NCBI GenBank assembly: GCA_030674155.1
Contig: CM060318.1
Coordinates: 90,255,524-90,286,255 of the forward strand
Direction of reading: 5' to 3'
DNA length: 30,732 bases
Source: Stramonita haemastoma
Taxonomy: Eukaryota > Mollusca > Gastropoda > Neogastropoda > Muricidae
In this document: positions 11,198-22,221 of the stretch, piece after piece
Layout of the letters: each line of letters opens with the position of its first letter
Position numbering within the stretch: the stretch's first letter is position 1
Notes under the pieces: generated by a model
What the model saw: the letters and a program-made list of their open reading frames with translations, nothing else
The model's database searches: none
Told to the model about the DNA's origin: nothing
Translations under genes and position numbers: made by a program

Positions 11198-11258
11198 GCT
11201 CTTCTTCTTCTTCTTCTTCTTCTTCTTCTTTTCTTCTTCTTCTTCTTCTTCTTCTTCT

Positions 11259-11316
<58 letters not shown>

Positions 11317-11350
11317 CGACGTCATCATCGTCATCGTCATTGTCGTCATC
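11095..11350 (+). repeat. Compound trinucleotide array (GTT)n-(CTT)n-(GTC)n
   Basis: GTT to about 11199, CTT 11200-11260, then about 18 GTC units to 11315, with degenerate CATC/GTC to about 11480. The switches are abrupt. Homopolymeric Asp, Ser or Arg frames here are artefacts. Confidence 0.96.
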
Positions 11351-11479
11351 GTTGTCACCAGTATCATTACAACCACCAAACAAACAACATCATATTCATC
11401 ACAATAATCATCAATCATCATGATACTCACCATCACCATCGTTTTCATCATGAGTCATCCTCTTCATCATCACATCTCT

Positions 11480-11950
11480 GAAACCCTTCCCAGAAGCACT
11501 TCTAGCTCTGTTGATCACTGAATTCTGATCGATTTTTACTGATCAGTTTGTCTATCGATCATTTTCACTGTGTTTAATTTTTTTCTCTTCTCTCTCTCTA
11601 ACTAAAAAAAACCCCCTATTTAAATTCGAAACCAACTTTTCAACGGCATATATATAGAACAAAAAAGCACATTGGAACAGAAAAGGACTCTGATGATCAC
11701 AACAGCCACTTTATTCTCCCGTGAACGCTTTATTTCCCTATTTGTGCTGCAGAATCGATAGTCTTGCCTCGTCAAACGGGGAGTAAGCATGCTGTGCCCC
11801 TTTTCTGCACAAAGGCAGTGAAGTAGGATAAAGGGGAGAGGGGGGGTGGAGGGAACAATGGGAAACAAAGAAAGAAAGGAAAAGGGATGAAGGAAATATG
11901 TGGGGCAAGGTGTGTGTGATGAGAGGGGAGGAGAGGGCGGCAAGAAGAGG

Positions 11951-11953
<3 letters not shown>
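11480..11953. other. Non-coding stretch
   Basis: TGATCGAT/GATC words at 11510-11560 and purine-rich sequence from 11820. No gene. Confidence 0.55.
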
Positions 11954-12042
<89 letters not shown>

Positions 12043-12117
12043 GAGAGAGAGAGAGAGAGAGAGAGAGAAACACACAGAGAAACATCCAGTCGCCAAAACA
12101 AGCAGACAGATTTACAC

Positions 12118-12193
<76 letters not shown>

Positions 12194-12234
12194 CCACACC
12201 CACACACACACGCACATACCCCCCCCCCCCCCCA
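11954..12234 (+). repeat. Compound microsatellite (GA)n-(CA)n-(C)n
   Basis: GA 11954-12068, CA 12118-12222, C-run 12219-12233. Confidence 0.97.
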
Positions 12235-12784
12235 CACACAGAAAAGACGTAGAAAACAGCAGGCAGTAAACACAAACACACCAACGATGATGACACAACG
12301 ACACAGCCACTACCACCCACCACACTCCAAAACACACCTTTCTTTCCATCCTTCCCACAACTGCTAGATCCACAAAAAAACCCCATGTGGTTGTGGCAGT
12401 CTGCGCAAAGTCCTGTAATAAGCCATTGATGTCACCCCCACACTCTGTTTTTAGAGGACGGGGGGAGGGGGATGGAACCATCCCTTCCTTGGCGGATCAG
12501 GCCTGTAATCCCCCTCCCCCTATTCCCTCCTTCCCCCTTCTCCGTGGAGGAGGCTGTTCCAGTCCTGTCCTTTATAGCCATGCCGACCACAAAGGCCATC
12601 AAAATCAGGATTTGCTAGAAGAAGGGGAGAGGAGAGGATGTTAATGATGCTATAATTTTGTTTATTTAATTTTCTTTAAAAAAAAATCTACTTCTTTGGT
12701 TTGTTATAGGGGTCATTGGCCGCCTCTTGGATGTTGATGATGAGAGCTTGGTATCAGCTAATCTTTTTACTTATTTATTTATTT
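12235..12784. other. Non-coding stretch with C/G-rich patches
   Basis: Pyrimidine-rich CCCCCTCCCCC at 12510-12525 and G-rich GGACGGGGGGAGGGGGATGG at 12457-12476. No domain in any frame; ends in (TTTA)n at about 12770-12788. Confidence 0.55.
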
Positions 12785-13258
12785 ATTTAATAATAATAAT
12801 AATAATACATGGAATTTGTATAGCGCTATATCTTGTAAAAACAAATCAAAGCGCTTGCATTCGACCAACACAACACACAATTAACAACAATTTACAGTTT
12901 TAACAAATTCGAATGTACACACACACTCACGCACGCACGCACGCAAGCACGCAACACGCGCGCGGGCACACACACCTACAAACGTTATGCACTTTGGCAG
13001 GTGGATGTTGAAGGCAGGGACAGGTAAGAGATGGAAGCGGAAAGGAGGAAAAACTTAGGTTTGGAATAAGTGTGTCTTGAGGTTGGATTTAAAAGTGTCA
13101 TAAGTAGGCTTTTGCCGAAGGGAGAGAGGAAGGTCGTTCCAGATCGATGGACCAGAAACAGAGAAAGAGCGGCGGCCAACGGTAGATAGGTTGAATCTGG
13201 GTATTCTTAAGGACAAAGTATCTGCCGACGAGCGGAGGGAGCGAGAAGGTGTGTACAA
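12785..13258 (-). pseudogene. LINE 3' end (CR1/L2/jockey-like C-terminus plus 3' UTR and tail)
   Basis: Reading leftward from 13258, a 67-codon frame contains LRSSADTLSLRIPR, GRRSFSVSGPSIWNDLP and FKSNLKTHLF. This pattern (RSS.., G.RSFS..P..WN.LP, FK..LK..LF) is typical of the extreme C-terminus of CR1/L2/jockey-type LINE proteins. The stop is followed by a short 3' UTR with CA-rich sequence (12915-12975), then two perfect palindromes, AAGCGCTT and TATAGCGCTATA (12819-12830), and a terminal (ATT)n tail (+ strand (TAA)n at about 12790-12806). RT and endonuclease are missing, so it is a 5'-truncated copy. Exact clade uncertain. Confidence 0.75.
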
Positions 13259-13279
13259 GTGAAGAAAGTGAAGAAAGTA

Positions 13280-13625
13280 TTTATTTATTTATTTATTTAT
13301 TTATTTATTAATTTATTCTTTTGTATCGAGGATAATGCAAGAACACTCATGTACTTTTTGTTTACATCAATTCCCCGTGTGTAGGCAGTTTGTCAATTTT
13401 GTCATCTTTTCTCACCGCAGACAATGGCTACTTGTGCTCAAGATGTTCTGCGTGCGTTCGCACATGGCGCCTCGGTGTATAGTCTCCTCCGAAAGTTTTT
13501 TTTGGGAGAGTGGAATCAGCACTGATGTTAACTTCAGGGAAAAAATCCCCTCGATCGGGAATCGAACTCGGGTGGTCAGATTGCGAGCGCAATGTTCTGA
13601 CCACTTGGTTATCCCGTCCCCGTTC
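13280..13625 (-). mobile_element. SINE family B, copy 1, with complete tRNA-like head
   Basis: The minus strand begins GGGGACGGGATAACCAAGTGG (about 13620 leftward; A-box) with B-box GAGTTCGATTCCCG, a body containing a CATTGTCTGCGGTGAGAAA-type block and CCCGTGTGTA on the plus strand, and ends with TTATCCTCGATACAAAAGAA and (ATAA)n. Open frames through it are not genes. Confidence 0.85.
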
Positions 13626-14379
13626 TTGTTGCTATGCAAATGATCCTTTTAATGTGATATTTGTCTCTGGCTCAATGAATGAACAGAACCTTATCTAAAC
13701 CGAAAAAGAAAACGATATTCTGGGAGTGTGAACATAATTTTCTGTTAATGTTTATGTTTTTATCAATGTGATATTCATGCCGATGTGGGGCGCGCTGGGT
13801 TTGACTTGTCAGGCGCTTAACGGCGGCGCTAAGTAATTGTGCTCATAAAAGAAAATGTTTTTATGCTGTTGTTGTGCGTTCCCCCGCTTAACACTCTGAG
13901 GGTTACCTAGAATGTGCACTCTGACTCACTCATCCCATCTGGGAATCACTGTGAGATTTAAAGTGCACACTGAATTAGAAGTTTTGCGTGTATGACTATT
14001 TTCAAGTGCCTCGACATAATTATAGGCAGCCATACTCCGACTTCAGAGGAGTTTTTTTTCCTGAAACGGAGAATGCAGGTTGTTATGTTAAGAGCTTGTA
14101 ATGGCTGAGTATAATCTAGCAGACAATTTTACAACATAGTAAGATTTTAATATTCGCCTTGTCATTTAGCTGACAGTAATAACTGACACAGCTTTTGGCT
14201 TTTTCCAAATTTTGCTCATATGACAGACAACAATGGTTGGTATCTGAGATGTTCCACGACACAGAAAAAAGGTGATGTTTACGTCATGACAGGTTTTTTG
14301 TGTGCTATAGCCTTGGTGCGAATAATTGTACAAAAATATTCTCATTCTTCAGGCAAAATAGTTAAACTTTATTATAAAC
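13626..14379. other. Unique non-coding stretch
   Basis: A GC-rich patch (13775-13835, with GGGGCGCGCTGGG) in AT-rich DNA. Longest frame here (from 14220) has no recognisable feature. Confidence 0.5.
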
Positions 14380-14577
14380 TCTACGTGTGCGAGCGTGCGT
14401 ACTTGCATGGGTGCGTGCGTTCTATTTCCTATTCTTTTATATTGGGGATAATGGGATAAGCACTCTTGTGTTTTTTTACATCCGTGCGTGCGTGTGTGTG
14501 TATGTGTGTGTCTATGTGTGTTTGTATGTGGGTGGTGTGGGTGGGTATGGATGTGTGTCGGTTAGTGTCGGTGTGTA
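14380..14577 (+). repeat. GTGC/GTGT imperfect repeat around SINE B copy 2
   Basis: GTGCGTGC at 14386-14420 and GTGTGTAT-type units at 14484-14577 flank the SINE fragment. Confidence 0.85.
14425..14482 (-). mobile_element. SINE family B, copy 2, 3' fragment
   Basis: The plus strand shows TTTTATATTGGGGATAATGG, then GATAAGCACTC and TTTTTTACATCC, the 3' tail of family B. A GT-rich microsatellite replaces the rest. Confidence 0.7.
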
Positions 14578-14969
14578 ACTGGATGCATATTGATTACTAC
14601 TACCATAAGCATATTATTCATGCTCTGTAAGTATTGCAAAATCATGATACAGATTCCATGCCATGCTGTTGATTCGGACTGTAATTGACTACGCTCTTTC
14701 TCAACGTAATGCATGCATTGTGCACAGTCCCTCTGTCCTGCTGCGAATCAGTGTGAAGCTTATCACAATAAGCCATTGACATTGTCTGTCTGGTGTCTGT
14801 CTCTGTCTTTGTCTGTCTGTCTGCCTGTCTGTCTGTCTGTCTCCCCTTCTCTTTCCTAAAGTCTTTATCTCTTTGACCATAGTTAGTCTATTGAAACGCT
14901 CGTATACTCACCAGAACCGTCGTAAATTTTTCTATATGTACACGAGAATCCTCTTCATTTATTGTGTCT
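14578..14969. other. Non-coding stretch around a short CTGT array
   Basis: Only the CTGT repeat at 14786-14845 stands out. Confidence 0.55.
14786..14845 (+). repeat. (CTGT)n microsatellite
   Basis: Imperfect CTGT units, about 60 bp. Confidence 0.93.
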
Positions 14970-15050
14970 ATTTATCTTTTCATTTATTCATTTACACTTT
15001 CATACGGAGGATAATGGAATAAGCACCCATGTGCTTTTCATAACCTGTTT
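14970..15050 (-). mobile_element. SINE family B, copy 3, 3' fragment
   Basis: TTTATTCATTTACAC leads to GGAGGATAATGGAATAAGCA and CATGTGCTTTTCAT, matching the 3' ends of the other family B copies in the same orientation. Confidence 0.72.
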
Positions 15051-15264
15051 AGATAATCATCGTTCTGTCCTCTGCCTTGTTCTTCGTTCATTTCTGATGT
15101 TGTTCGTGACCTTTTGCTGTATGTCAATAAATCATGATACATTTTTATATGATGATGAAGAGTGGGGGAGGAGAAACAGAGTATTTCTAACAAATACCAG
15201 AAGCATAACAGCCACCACAAAATAAAAAAGACCATCCCCCAACCTGCCACATAAAAACACTGTT

Positions 15265-15700
15265 TTGTATTGTCTTGCATTGTATTGTTTTGTATTGTCT
15301 TGCATTGTATTGTATTGTAACTGCATTGTATTGTATTGTAACTGCATTGTATTGGATTTTTCTGTATTGCATTGAATTGTATTTAACAATGCATTGTATT
15401 GCGTTGTATTGTAAAGAACATTGTATTGCATTGTATTGTATTGTATTGTAACTGCATTGTATTGGATTTTTCTGTATTGCATAGAATTGTATTTTTAACA
15501 TTGCTTTGTATTGCGTTGTATTGTAAAGAACATTGTATTGCATTGTATTGCATTATATTGTATTGTTAAGAATATTGTATTGCATTACTTGGCATTGTAT
15601 TGTATTGTAAAGAACATTGTATTGCATTGTATTGCATTATATTGTATTGTTAAGAATATTGTATTGCATTGCTTGGCATTGTATTGTATTGTAAAGACTA
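15265..15700 (+). repeat. (TATTG)n pentanucleotide with nested higher-order repeats
   Basis: TATTG/CATTG units fill the span. On top lie a 110-bp period (ACTGCATTGTATTGGATTTT at 15341 and 15451) and an 84-bp period (TAAAGA at 15524, 15608 and 15692). Confidence 0.92.
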
Positions 15701-15975
15701 CTGCCATAAGTCACGGTAGACTTCTCTATGTGAAATTCGGGCTGCTCTTCCTGGAGACAGCATGTCACTATAAGAGCTGTGCTACCCATTATTATTTTTA
15801 AAATGCTGTCTGCATGTGTATTTATTTGCCTGGGAGAATGGCTTTCGCTACAAAACCTTGTCTCGGACAATTCTATTGCTGTCGTGGATTCTTTTACGTG
15901 CGCTGATGCGTTAGCACACAAAACACTTTGGTTTTATCGTTTTATCCGACAGGGAAGTATCTAGAGTATCACTCG
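15700..15975 (-). mobile_element. Molluscan-type SINE, 3' part, joined to pentanucleotide repeat
   Basis: The minus strand reads CCTGTCGGATAAAACGATAA, GCGCACGTAAAAGAATCCAC, TTGTCCGAGACAAGG and, near the 3' end, GAGCAGCCCGAATTTCAC then ATAGAGAAGTCTACCGTGAC. I recall this core and 3' block from gastropod SINEs. The 3' end runs straight into the (CAATA)n array at 15700. The tRNA head is missing or unrecognisable. Confidence 0.78.
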
Positions 15976-16078
15976 AAGTGTAGTGGCGATGCAACAACAT
16001 CACCCTCCTTGTAAAACAAAAAATCTACAGATTTGTTTTTTATGCGAAACTAAAGATTCTCTGTCACTGACTTTGCCT

Positions 16079-16082
16079 GTCC

Positions 16083-16158
<76 letters not shown>

Positions 16159-16195
16159 TGTCTCTCTCTGTCTGTTTCTTTGTCTTTGTCTCTTG
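16079..16195 (+). repeat. (CTGT)n microsatellite
   Basis: Near-pure CTGT to about 16157, then CTCTCTGT and TTTGTCT words. Confidence 0.97.
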
Positions 16196-16329
16196 TAACA
16201 TGCGCCGAATGCTTTTCGCTCTCTGCTGTCTTTGCTGGCGTCTAGTGATCTGATAGAAAATTGTACTGACGTGGTCTCCATGTCGACTTTTCGCATCAGA
16301 GTTGGTTTTGTACAGGACGTAAATGAAAA

Positions 16330-16570
16330 CAAAACCAAAGCAATATTGCATGTATCAATGACTTGCACGACACATTGCTAATAGGCTTGCAAAGCTTTAA
16401 CAGAAATAAATATTGCTTATTGTTCATTATTCTCTTCATGCTAACCCCCCCCCCCCCTCCCCGAAACAAAGAAGCATGTATCGATGACTCGTGTGACTCC
16501 CTGCTAAAAGGCTTGCAAAGCTTCAACAGAAATCAAGTTTGTTCATTGTTCATTGTTCTGTATGTGCTAA
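16330..16570 (+). repeat. 126-bp tandem duplication
   Basis: GCATGTATCAATGAC (16348) and GCATGTATCGATGAC (16474) start two copies that share AGGCTTGCAAAGCTT.AACA and TTGTTCATT.TTCT. A C-run (16445-16457) separates them. Confidence 0.85.
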
Positions 16571-16829
16571 AAAAGAAGTAATCAGAGTTTCAATATCTGC
16601 GTTAGTCGATGATGTTAAAAACATGATAATAGATTTCATGCTACGTTAATTTGAGCTGTTTTTGGGGGGCATTTTTTTTTGGGCTGCAACATTTGAGCTG
16701 TTGTGGATGGTTTTTTCCTTCTTTGCTAAACATGTTTTGTGCCCAGTCCTCTTCCTGATGTCCTCTTGTAAATGGGTTTAAAAGCTTACTACACTAAACC
16801 TTTGTCATTATTGTTGTTTTGTTCTCTAT

Positions 16830-17362
<533 letters not shown>

Positions 17363-17384
17363 TGTGGATTACCATTAATTAGCA

Positions 17385-17525
17385 GTCACTCGGCACTAAT
17401 CCTGATTAAGCACCCCTATCATTCACACCTCGTCACTTCCACTGACAGAAATCGAACCTGACATTTTCTGACTGAGGATGAAAAAATGCCAATCCCACTG
17501 AGCCCCTGCCTGCTCAGCGAGTTGT
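17385..17525 (-). mobile_element. tRNA-like SINE head
   Basis: Minus strand: GGGCTCAGTGGGATTGGCA (A-box, 17505 leftward) and CAGGTTCGATTTCT (B-box, 17446-17459), 27 bases apart. The body is short and ends near the GACA array, so this is a fragment or an unusually short SINE. Confidence 0.65.
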
Positions 17526-17699
17526 CTGTTGAAGCAAGTGCACGTGTACTTGTATCTAAACACAAACCATTTAGTTTCTATCTGTACATTCTTTCCGTTC
17601 TTTGCATTCAACCGAGCTAATCTAATGTGAATTGGGATGAGTGACCTATAGGTCGATGCATGAAGAAAATGTATGATTGGACTTTTTGAGTGTGTATTA

Positions 17700-17821
17700 A
17701 TTTTTTTTCTTTCTTTCTTATTTTGTTTGTTTGTTTGTTGTGTGTCTTTGTTTCGTTTTTTTGTTTCTTTGTTTGTTTCTTTGTTTGTTTGTTTGTTTGT
17801 TTGTTTGTTTTGTTGTTTTTG

Positions 17822-17903
<82 letters not shown>

Positions 17904-17913
17904 GTCTTTCTTT

Positions 17914-17960
<47 letters not shown>

Positions 17961-18043
17961 GTCTTTCTTTCTTTCTTTCTTTCTGTCTTTCTTTCTGTCT
18001 TTCTTTCTGTCTTTCTTTTCTTTCTTTCTTTCTGTCTTTCTTT

Positions 18044-18142
<99 letters not shown>

Positions 18143-18143
18143 G
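17700..18143 (+). repeat. (TTTG)n and long (CTTT)n array
   Basis: TTTG-rich to 17815, then about 320 bp of CTTT with scattered CTGT variants. Confidence 0.98.
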
Positions 18144-18402
18144 CCTGTTATATTTTGTTAAAAAAATGTCTTAGATAGATATTACCATTGTAGTGTACGT
18201 GGCTGCCTTTTGCTGACGTGGCAGTTGGAGTGGATACAGTAGCGGATATGATTATGCCACTGTACATAGTGATCAAAGCGCAGATAGGAAACACTGTAGA
18301 CAATTATTATTGAAATATTGGATGATAGTTGTATCGAAGATGTGTGTATAAGTGGAAGACGATATTGCAATGTGCAACTCTGTATTAAAGGTAGGTATTG
18401 TC

Positions 18403-18580
18403 ATTTATTTATCTATTATTTATTCATTTAAATCGAGGATAATAAAATAAGCACTCGTGTGCCTTTTTAAATATATTTTTTTTTATCATACTTATGGTCC
18501 CTGTGTGTATGCAGTTTTGTAAATTTTGCCATCTGTTCCCACCGGCACACAATGGCCTACTCTTTCGATAAAGCGAGACA
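18403..18580 (-). mobile_element. SINE family B, copy 4, lacking the tRNA head
   Basis: ATTTATTT-type tail, ATCGAGGATAATAAAATAAG, a T-run, CCCTGTGTGTATGCAGTTTT, TTTTGCCATCTGTTCCCACC and CACAATGGCCTAC align with copy 1 over about 170 bp. The head is absent. Confidence 0.8.
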
Positions 18581-18813
18581 GGAGTTAACTTGGATGAGAG
18601 ATACAGTGGTGAATAGGGAAGATTTTTGGTGTGGATGACACTGTATTAAAGGTGGATATCGTGGTGGAAGATGATATATTGTAGTGGGAGTGTAGTATTG
18701 CAGATAGATATCTAGAGGGAGATTGTATTGAAGAGATTGATGTTGTATTGGAAAAAGGTATTGCATTGGAAAAGTGAAAATGTAGAGCATGATAGTGTGT
18801 TGGGTATGGATAT

Positions 18814-19242
18814 ATCCAATAAACATTGGACACTGACTGCAGAATTTGAGAGAAGAGCACAGGCGGTAGAGAAGAGATGCCTCCGGAGACTCCTTGGTAA
18901 CTCCTATTTTGACCACATAAGCAACGAAGACGTGCATAACAGAATCCAGCAAACCATTGGGCCCTGCAAAACCTTTTAAAAATCGTAAAGAAGCGTAAAT
19001 TTAAATGGTATGGGCATGTCGCAAGATCAAAAGGACTTGCATAAACAATACTACAAGGCACTGTCCAGGTAGGAAGAAAAAGAGGCAGACCAAGGAAGAG
19101 ATGGGAGGACAACATCAGCGAATGGACAGGCCTAGAACTCGACCAAATCATGAGAAAGGTAGAACAGAGATAGGTAAAGGAGGGGACTGGTTGTCAAGTC
19201 TTCAGGGGTACCATCACAGTCACCAGACTACTGGTTAGAATC
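18814..19242 (+). pseudogene. RTE-like LINE, 3' coding fragment, decayed
   Basis: The translation matches the end of an RTE-type endonuclease-reverse transcriptase in three pieces. Frame 1 reads WTLTAEFERRAQAVEKRCLR through IQQTIGP (18827-18979). After a frameshift near 18974 it continues as LKIVKKRKFKWYGHVARSKGLA, a stop (TAA in place of a Lys codon), then KTILQGTVQVGRKRGRPRKRW and ISEWTGLELDQ. After another shift it ends VVKSSGVPSQSPDYW. The order of blocks (hydrophobic basic helix, K..WYGHV, GRPRKRW, W.GL) matches the C-terminal third of the larger LINE at 27.3-29.3 kb, so they are distant relatives. The RT palm is absent. ATGGATAT occurs at both edges (18806-18813 and 19243-19250), a possible 8-bp target duplication, although this word also belongs to the surrounding satellite. 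Non-functional. Confidence 0.85.
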
Positions 19243-19475
19243 ATGGATATGTCAGTAGAGGAAACATCGTCAGGGATGCTATTGTAGTGCATATGAATAT
19301 TGATGTAGATTAGGATACTGTATTGGATGGTGTTGTATTGAATATGGATATTATAGCATAATGGTGGAGACATTTTATTTCACAATAGAGGCAGTTATGT
19401 AGTAGAGGTGACAACTTAAATGGAGGTGGACATTGGAGACGTAAATATTATATTAGACAGTGGATATTGTAGATA

Positions 19476-19775
19476 AAAGGTAAAAAAGGTAAATGTGTCC
19501 CATATCCTATGTGGTCGCAGGGGAGCGAGGCATCAGAGACCTCACTTTTCTAGAGGCCAGCATATTGAAGGTGGCGCCCATCTCCTCCCCCTCGCTGCTT
19601 TACCTTCCCAGAGTCTTAAGCGGTAGGTACCCATTTACAGCTGAGTGAACTGGGGGAATGTATTGAAGCCAAGGCGCGCAAACGGCCACCAATCCACTTA
19701 GTAATTACGCTCAATACTGCTTAACCTTAGCTAAGGGAAAGCGAGTACTCTGACTACTGATTTATCCAGTCCCCT
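19476..19775 (-). mobile_element. SINE family A, copy 3
   Basis: Minus-strand copy with head GGGGACTGGATAAATCAGTA at the right end (19775 leftward) and tail GGTACCTACCGCTTAAG..., ending in GGACACATTTACC-like sequence at the left. Full length, but no clear target duplication. It sits in the degenerate satellite. Confidence 0.83.
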
Positions 19776-20025
19776 ATTTTTTCGTAGAAGGGCCGGGGAT
19801 AAAAGCAAAACACAACCAGATCTTAGCTGGAGGTGCATATCGGAATGGAAGCAGATACTGTAGTGGTGGTATATAATGTAGAGATGATGGACAGCAATGG
19901 CAGTAGATCATTGTGTTTGGCGGTCACAATGTTGATGTACACACCTTGTTTTACATTGGAGTTTGCTCTGCCGTCCCTTATGAGGGCTTTGATACAATGA
20001 TGTGGTAAGAATTATTCGGATAACA

Positions 20026-20029
<4 letters not shown>

Positions 20030-20109
<80 letters not shown>

Positions 20110-20203
20110 AGGGACAAAAGACAGAGACAGAGACAGAAAGATAAACATATAGGCAGACACACGCACTCACACACGTGTGCATGCACTTACATGTACACAG
20201 ACA

Positions 20204-20257
<54 letters not shown>

Positions 20258-20318
20258 ACACTTACACACACACGACACACACACGCACAGACACACACAC
20301 ATCCACACACACACACAC

Positions 20319-20412
<94 letters not shown>
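20030..20412 (+). repeat. (TAC)n and (CA)n arrays
   Basis: About 26 pure TAC units (20031-20109), a GACAGA-rich spacer, then CA at 20206-20412. Confidence 0.98.
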
Positions 20413-20414
<2 letters not shown>

Positions 20415-20844
20415 CCCTCCCCCCCACACCAAACTAACACAAAACAAAGTAACACCGCACTCTCTGTAGTAGTAATGCACTTTCCCCACCAACACACAGA
20501 CACACAAAACAACTCAATACTTTTCACATCTATCTATCTATGACCCCTGCTGCATGCATCAGACCCACACGTCATGCCGGCAGGAAAAAGTGCGTAAGCA
20601 GGTTAACGAGCTCACGACCCCTTGGCCCCGGATTAGCCCGGCCAGAAGGGGAACGGTCAAGCCGCTGACCAGTCCACAGGCCTGGGGTCAGTTGACATCA
20701 ATCGGAAACGCCGTGACCAGTAGGAGAGAAGAGTTGAGCGCTGCTAGCTAGGCCTAGTGGACGCTTAATCTCTATGGGAGGGAGGGAATAGTGCTGTAGT
20801 AGACACTATCTTTGGTGCAGTATGGTATAGTGTAGGAATTCTGT
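20413..20844. other. GC-rich unique island of unknown nature
   Basis: 20560-20760 is clearly GC-richer than its surroundings and free of simple repeats. One 65-codon frame crosses it, without a recognised motif. Confidence 0.45.
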
Positions 20845-20920
20845 GGTGGTGGTGGTTGTGGTTGGTGGTGTGTGGTGGTGGTGTGTGTATGTGTGTGTGT
20901 GTTGTGTTGTGTATGTTGTG

Positions 20921-20960
<40 letters not shown>

Positions 20961-20963
20961 TGT

Positions 20964-20999
<36 letters not shown>

Positions 21000-21058
21000 T
21001 GTGTGTGTGGGTGTGTGGGTGTGTGCGCGCGCGCGCACATATGTGTATGTGTGTGTGC
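20845..21058 (+). repeat. GT microsatellite with GGT and CG-alternating patches
   Basis: GGTGGT then GT; GTGCGCGCGCGCGCAC at about 21023-21038. Confidence 0.96.
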
Positions 21059-21354
21059 ACAGTATATTAAGGTTTTATTCAGCGCACTTTTCCGCACCCT
21101 CTCTTAGGAAATCACACACATATTTTTCCGTATACCCCTGTATACAGCAACCAGGTTATGTATTTAGATAAAACGGAACATGCTGGAAAATCATGCAAAT
21201 TTAGATACAAACAGATTTTGAGATCTATCATTCTGTAACTATGAAGGTATCCACGGATGGCACTTAAATTCCCGCAGCCTTGCTTGCTTTATAAACTTGA
21301 TCGAGTTATGTGGGACAGGCATGGAAACAGAAAGATGGAGGATATTGTAGGCAT

Positions 21355-21705
21355 ACACAGACAGCTCGGTGGCTAGAACACTGGATTCGTGATCTGAAGG
21401 AACCTGAAAGCGTGGGTTCAAACCTTCCCTGAGCCTCTCTGTTCTACGGGTGAGTTGGTTCTGTGACTCCATCAGATACAAATACTTCGGATGGGACTTT
21501 AAGCTCATTACTCGTGTATATATGCATACAACAAGCACGCTGTAAATGGGTACCTGCCCTCTTTAGGGTCAGGGAAGGTAAAGTATCGAGGGAGAGGAGA
21601 TGGGCACCTCCGCCCTCAATATGCTGCCCCCCTAGAGAAGCTGAGGTCTCTGATGCCTCGCTCCCCTAGCTTATGAGACACCTTTACCTTTTTACCTTTT
21701 TATAT
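21355..21705 (+). mobile_element. SINE family A tail on a different tRNA-like head (copy 4)
   Basis: The 3' part from about 21543 (GGGTACCTGCCCTCTTTAGG to CACCTTTACC, then a repeated CTTTTTAC tail) matches the other family A copies. The 5' part differs: A-box AGCTCGGTGGCTAGAAC (21363-21379), B-box GGGTTCAAACC (21414-21424) and a short core with CGGATGGGACTTTAAGC. This suggests a chimeric or sister SINE family sharing one 3' tail. Confidence 0.82.
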
Positions 21706-22221
21706 GCATGCATAATATATTACACACACCTTTTAAAAAGATTCCATCCTTTCTTGAAAAATAAACCAGCTATAACCATTAGTATGGACGACATATTGAG
21801 CATATTCAATACGCAACCTGTCTAAATGAATAAAGACGATGAGCATTTTGAGCAGTACAATACTCCCACGCAGAGAACACCCAAAACCCAAACCCAAACC
21901 AAGACCAGACGTTAATAATGATCCGATGTGAAGTAAAGATGCCATAGAAGAAAAAAAAGGGACAGAAAATGAAGGAAAAAGGCCAGACGTCTGATGCTTA
22001 GAGCAATGACCACGGTGCAGTCACCGCTCCTATTGCACACGATGAAAGAGAACTCTGATTTATGTTCGGTTGCTGCACAGTGGCATCCGGCATATTTCCT
22101 GACTCCGTCATCACGCGTGCTGCAGCAGCCTCTGGTGTTAGCTGTGGTGACGGCATGAATCACGGCACCAGGTTTATTGGCCTAATGCCAGGTTTATACC
22201 AAGTCAAAGAAGGAAAGTGGC
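21706..22221. other. Unique non-coding stretch
   Basis: AT-rich to 21960, mixed afterward. No recognisable coding or repeat, apart from a short AACCCA repeat at 21883-21900. Confidence 0.5.

Larger units (their letters stand above)
18182..19930 (+). repeat. Degenerate GTA/GGAT-rich satellite, interrupted by three retroposons
   Basis: Words such as GATATTGTAGTGGA, TGTATTGGA, GTGGATATTGTAG and ATGGATATT recur at about 20-30 bp spacing in 18190-18400, 18590-18810, 19250-19475 and 19830-19930. The gaps are family B SINE copy 4, the LINE fragment at 18814 and family A SINE copy 3. Confidence 0.6.

Noticed and set aside
11090..11383. Frames encoding long Asp, Glu, Lys, Ser or Arg runs
   Set aside because: They are translations of GTT/CTT/GTC trinucleotide repeats.
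13545..13625. Functional tRNA gene
   Set aside because: A- and B-boxes are present, but it is continuous with a SINE body and tail, and a cloverleaf is not convincing.
13412..13639. 75-codon minus-strand frame resembling predicted mollusc proteins
   Set aside because: It is a read-through of a tRNA-derived SINE.
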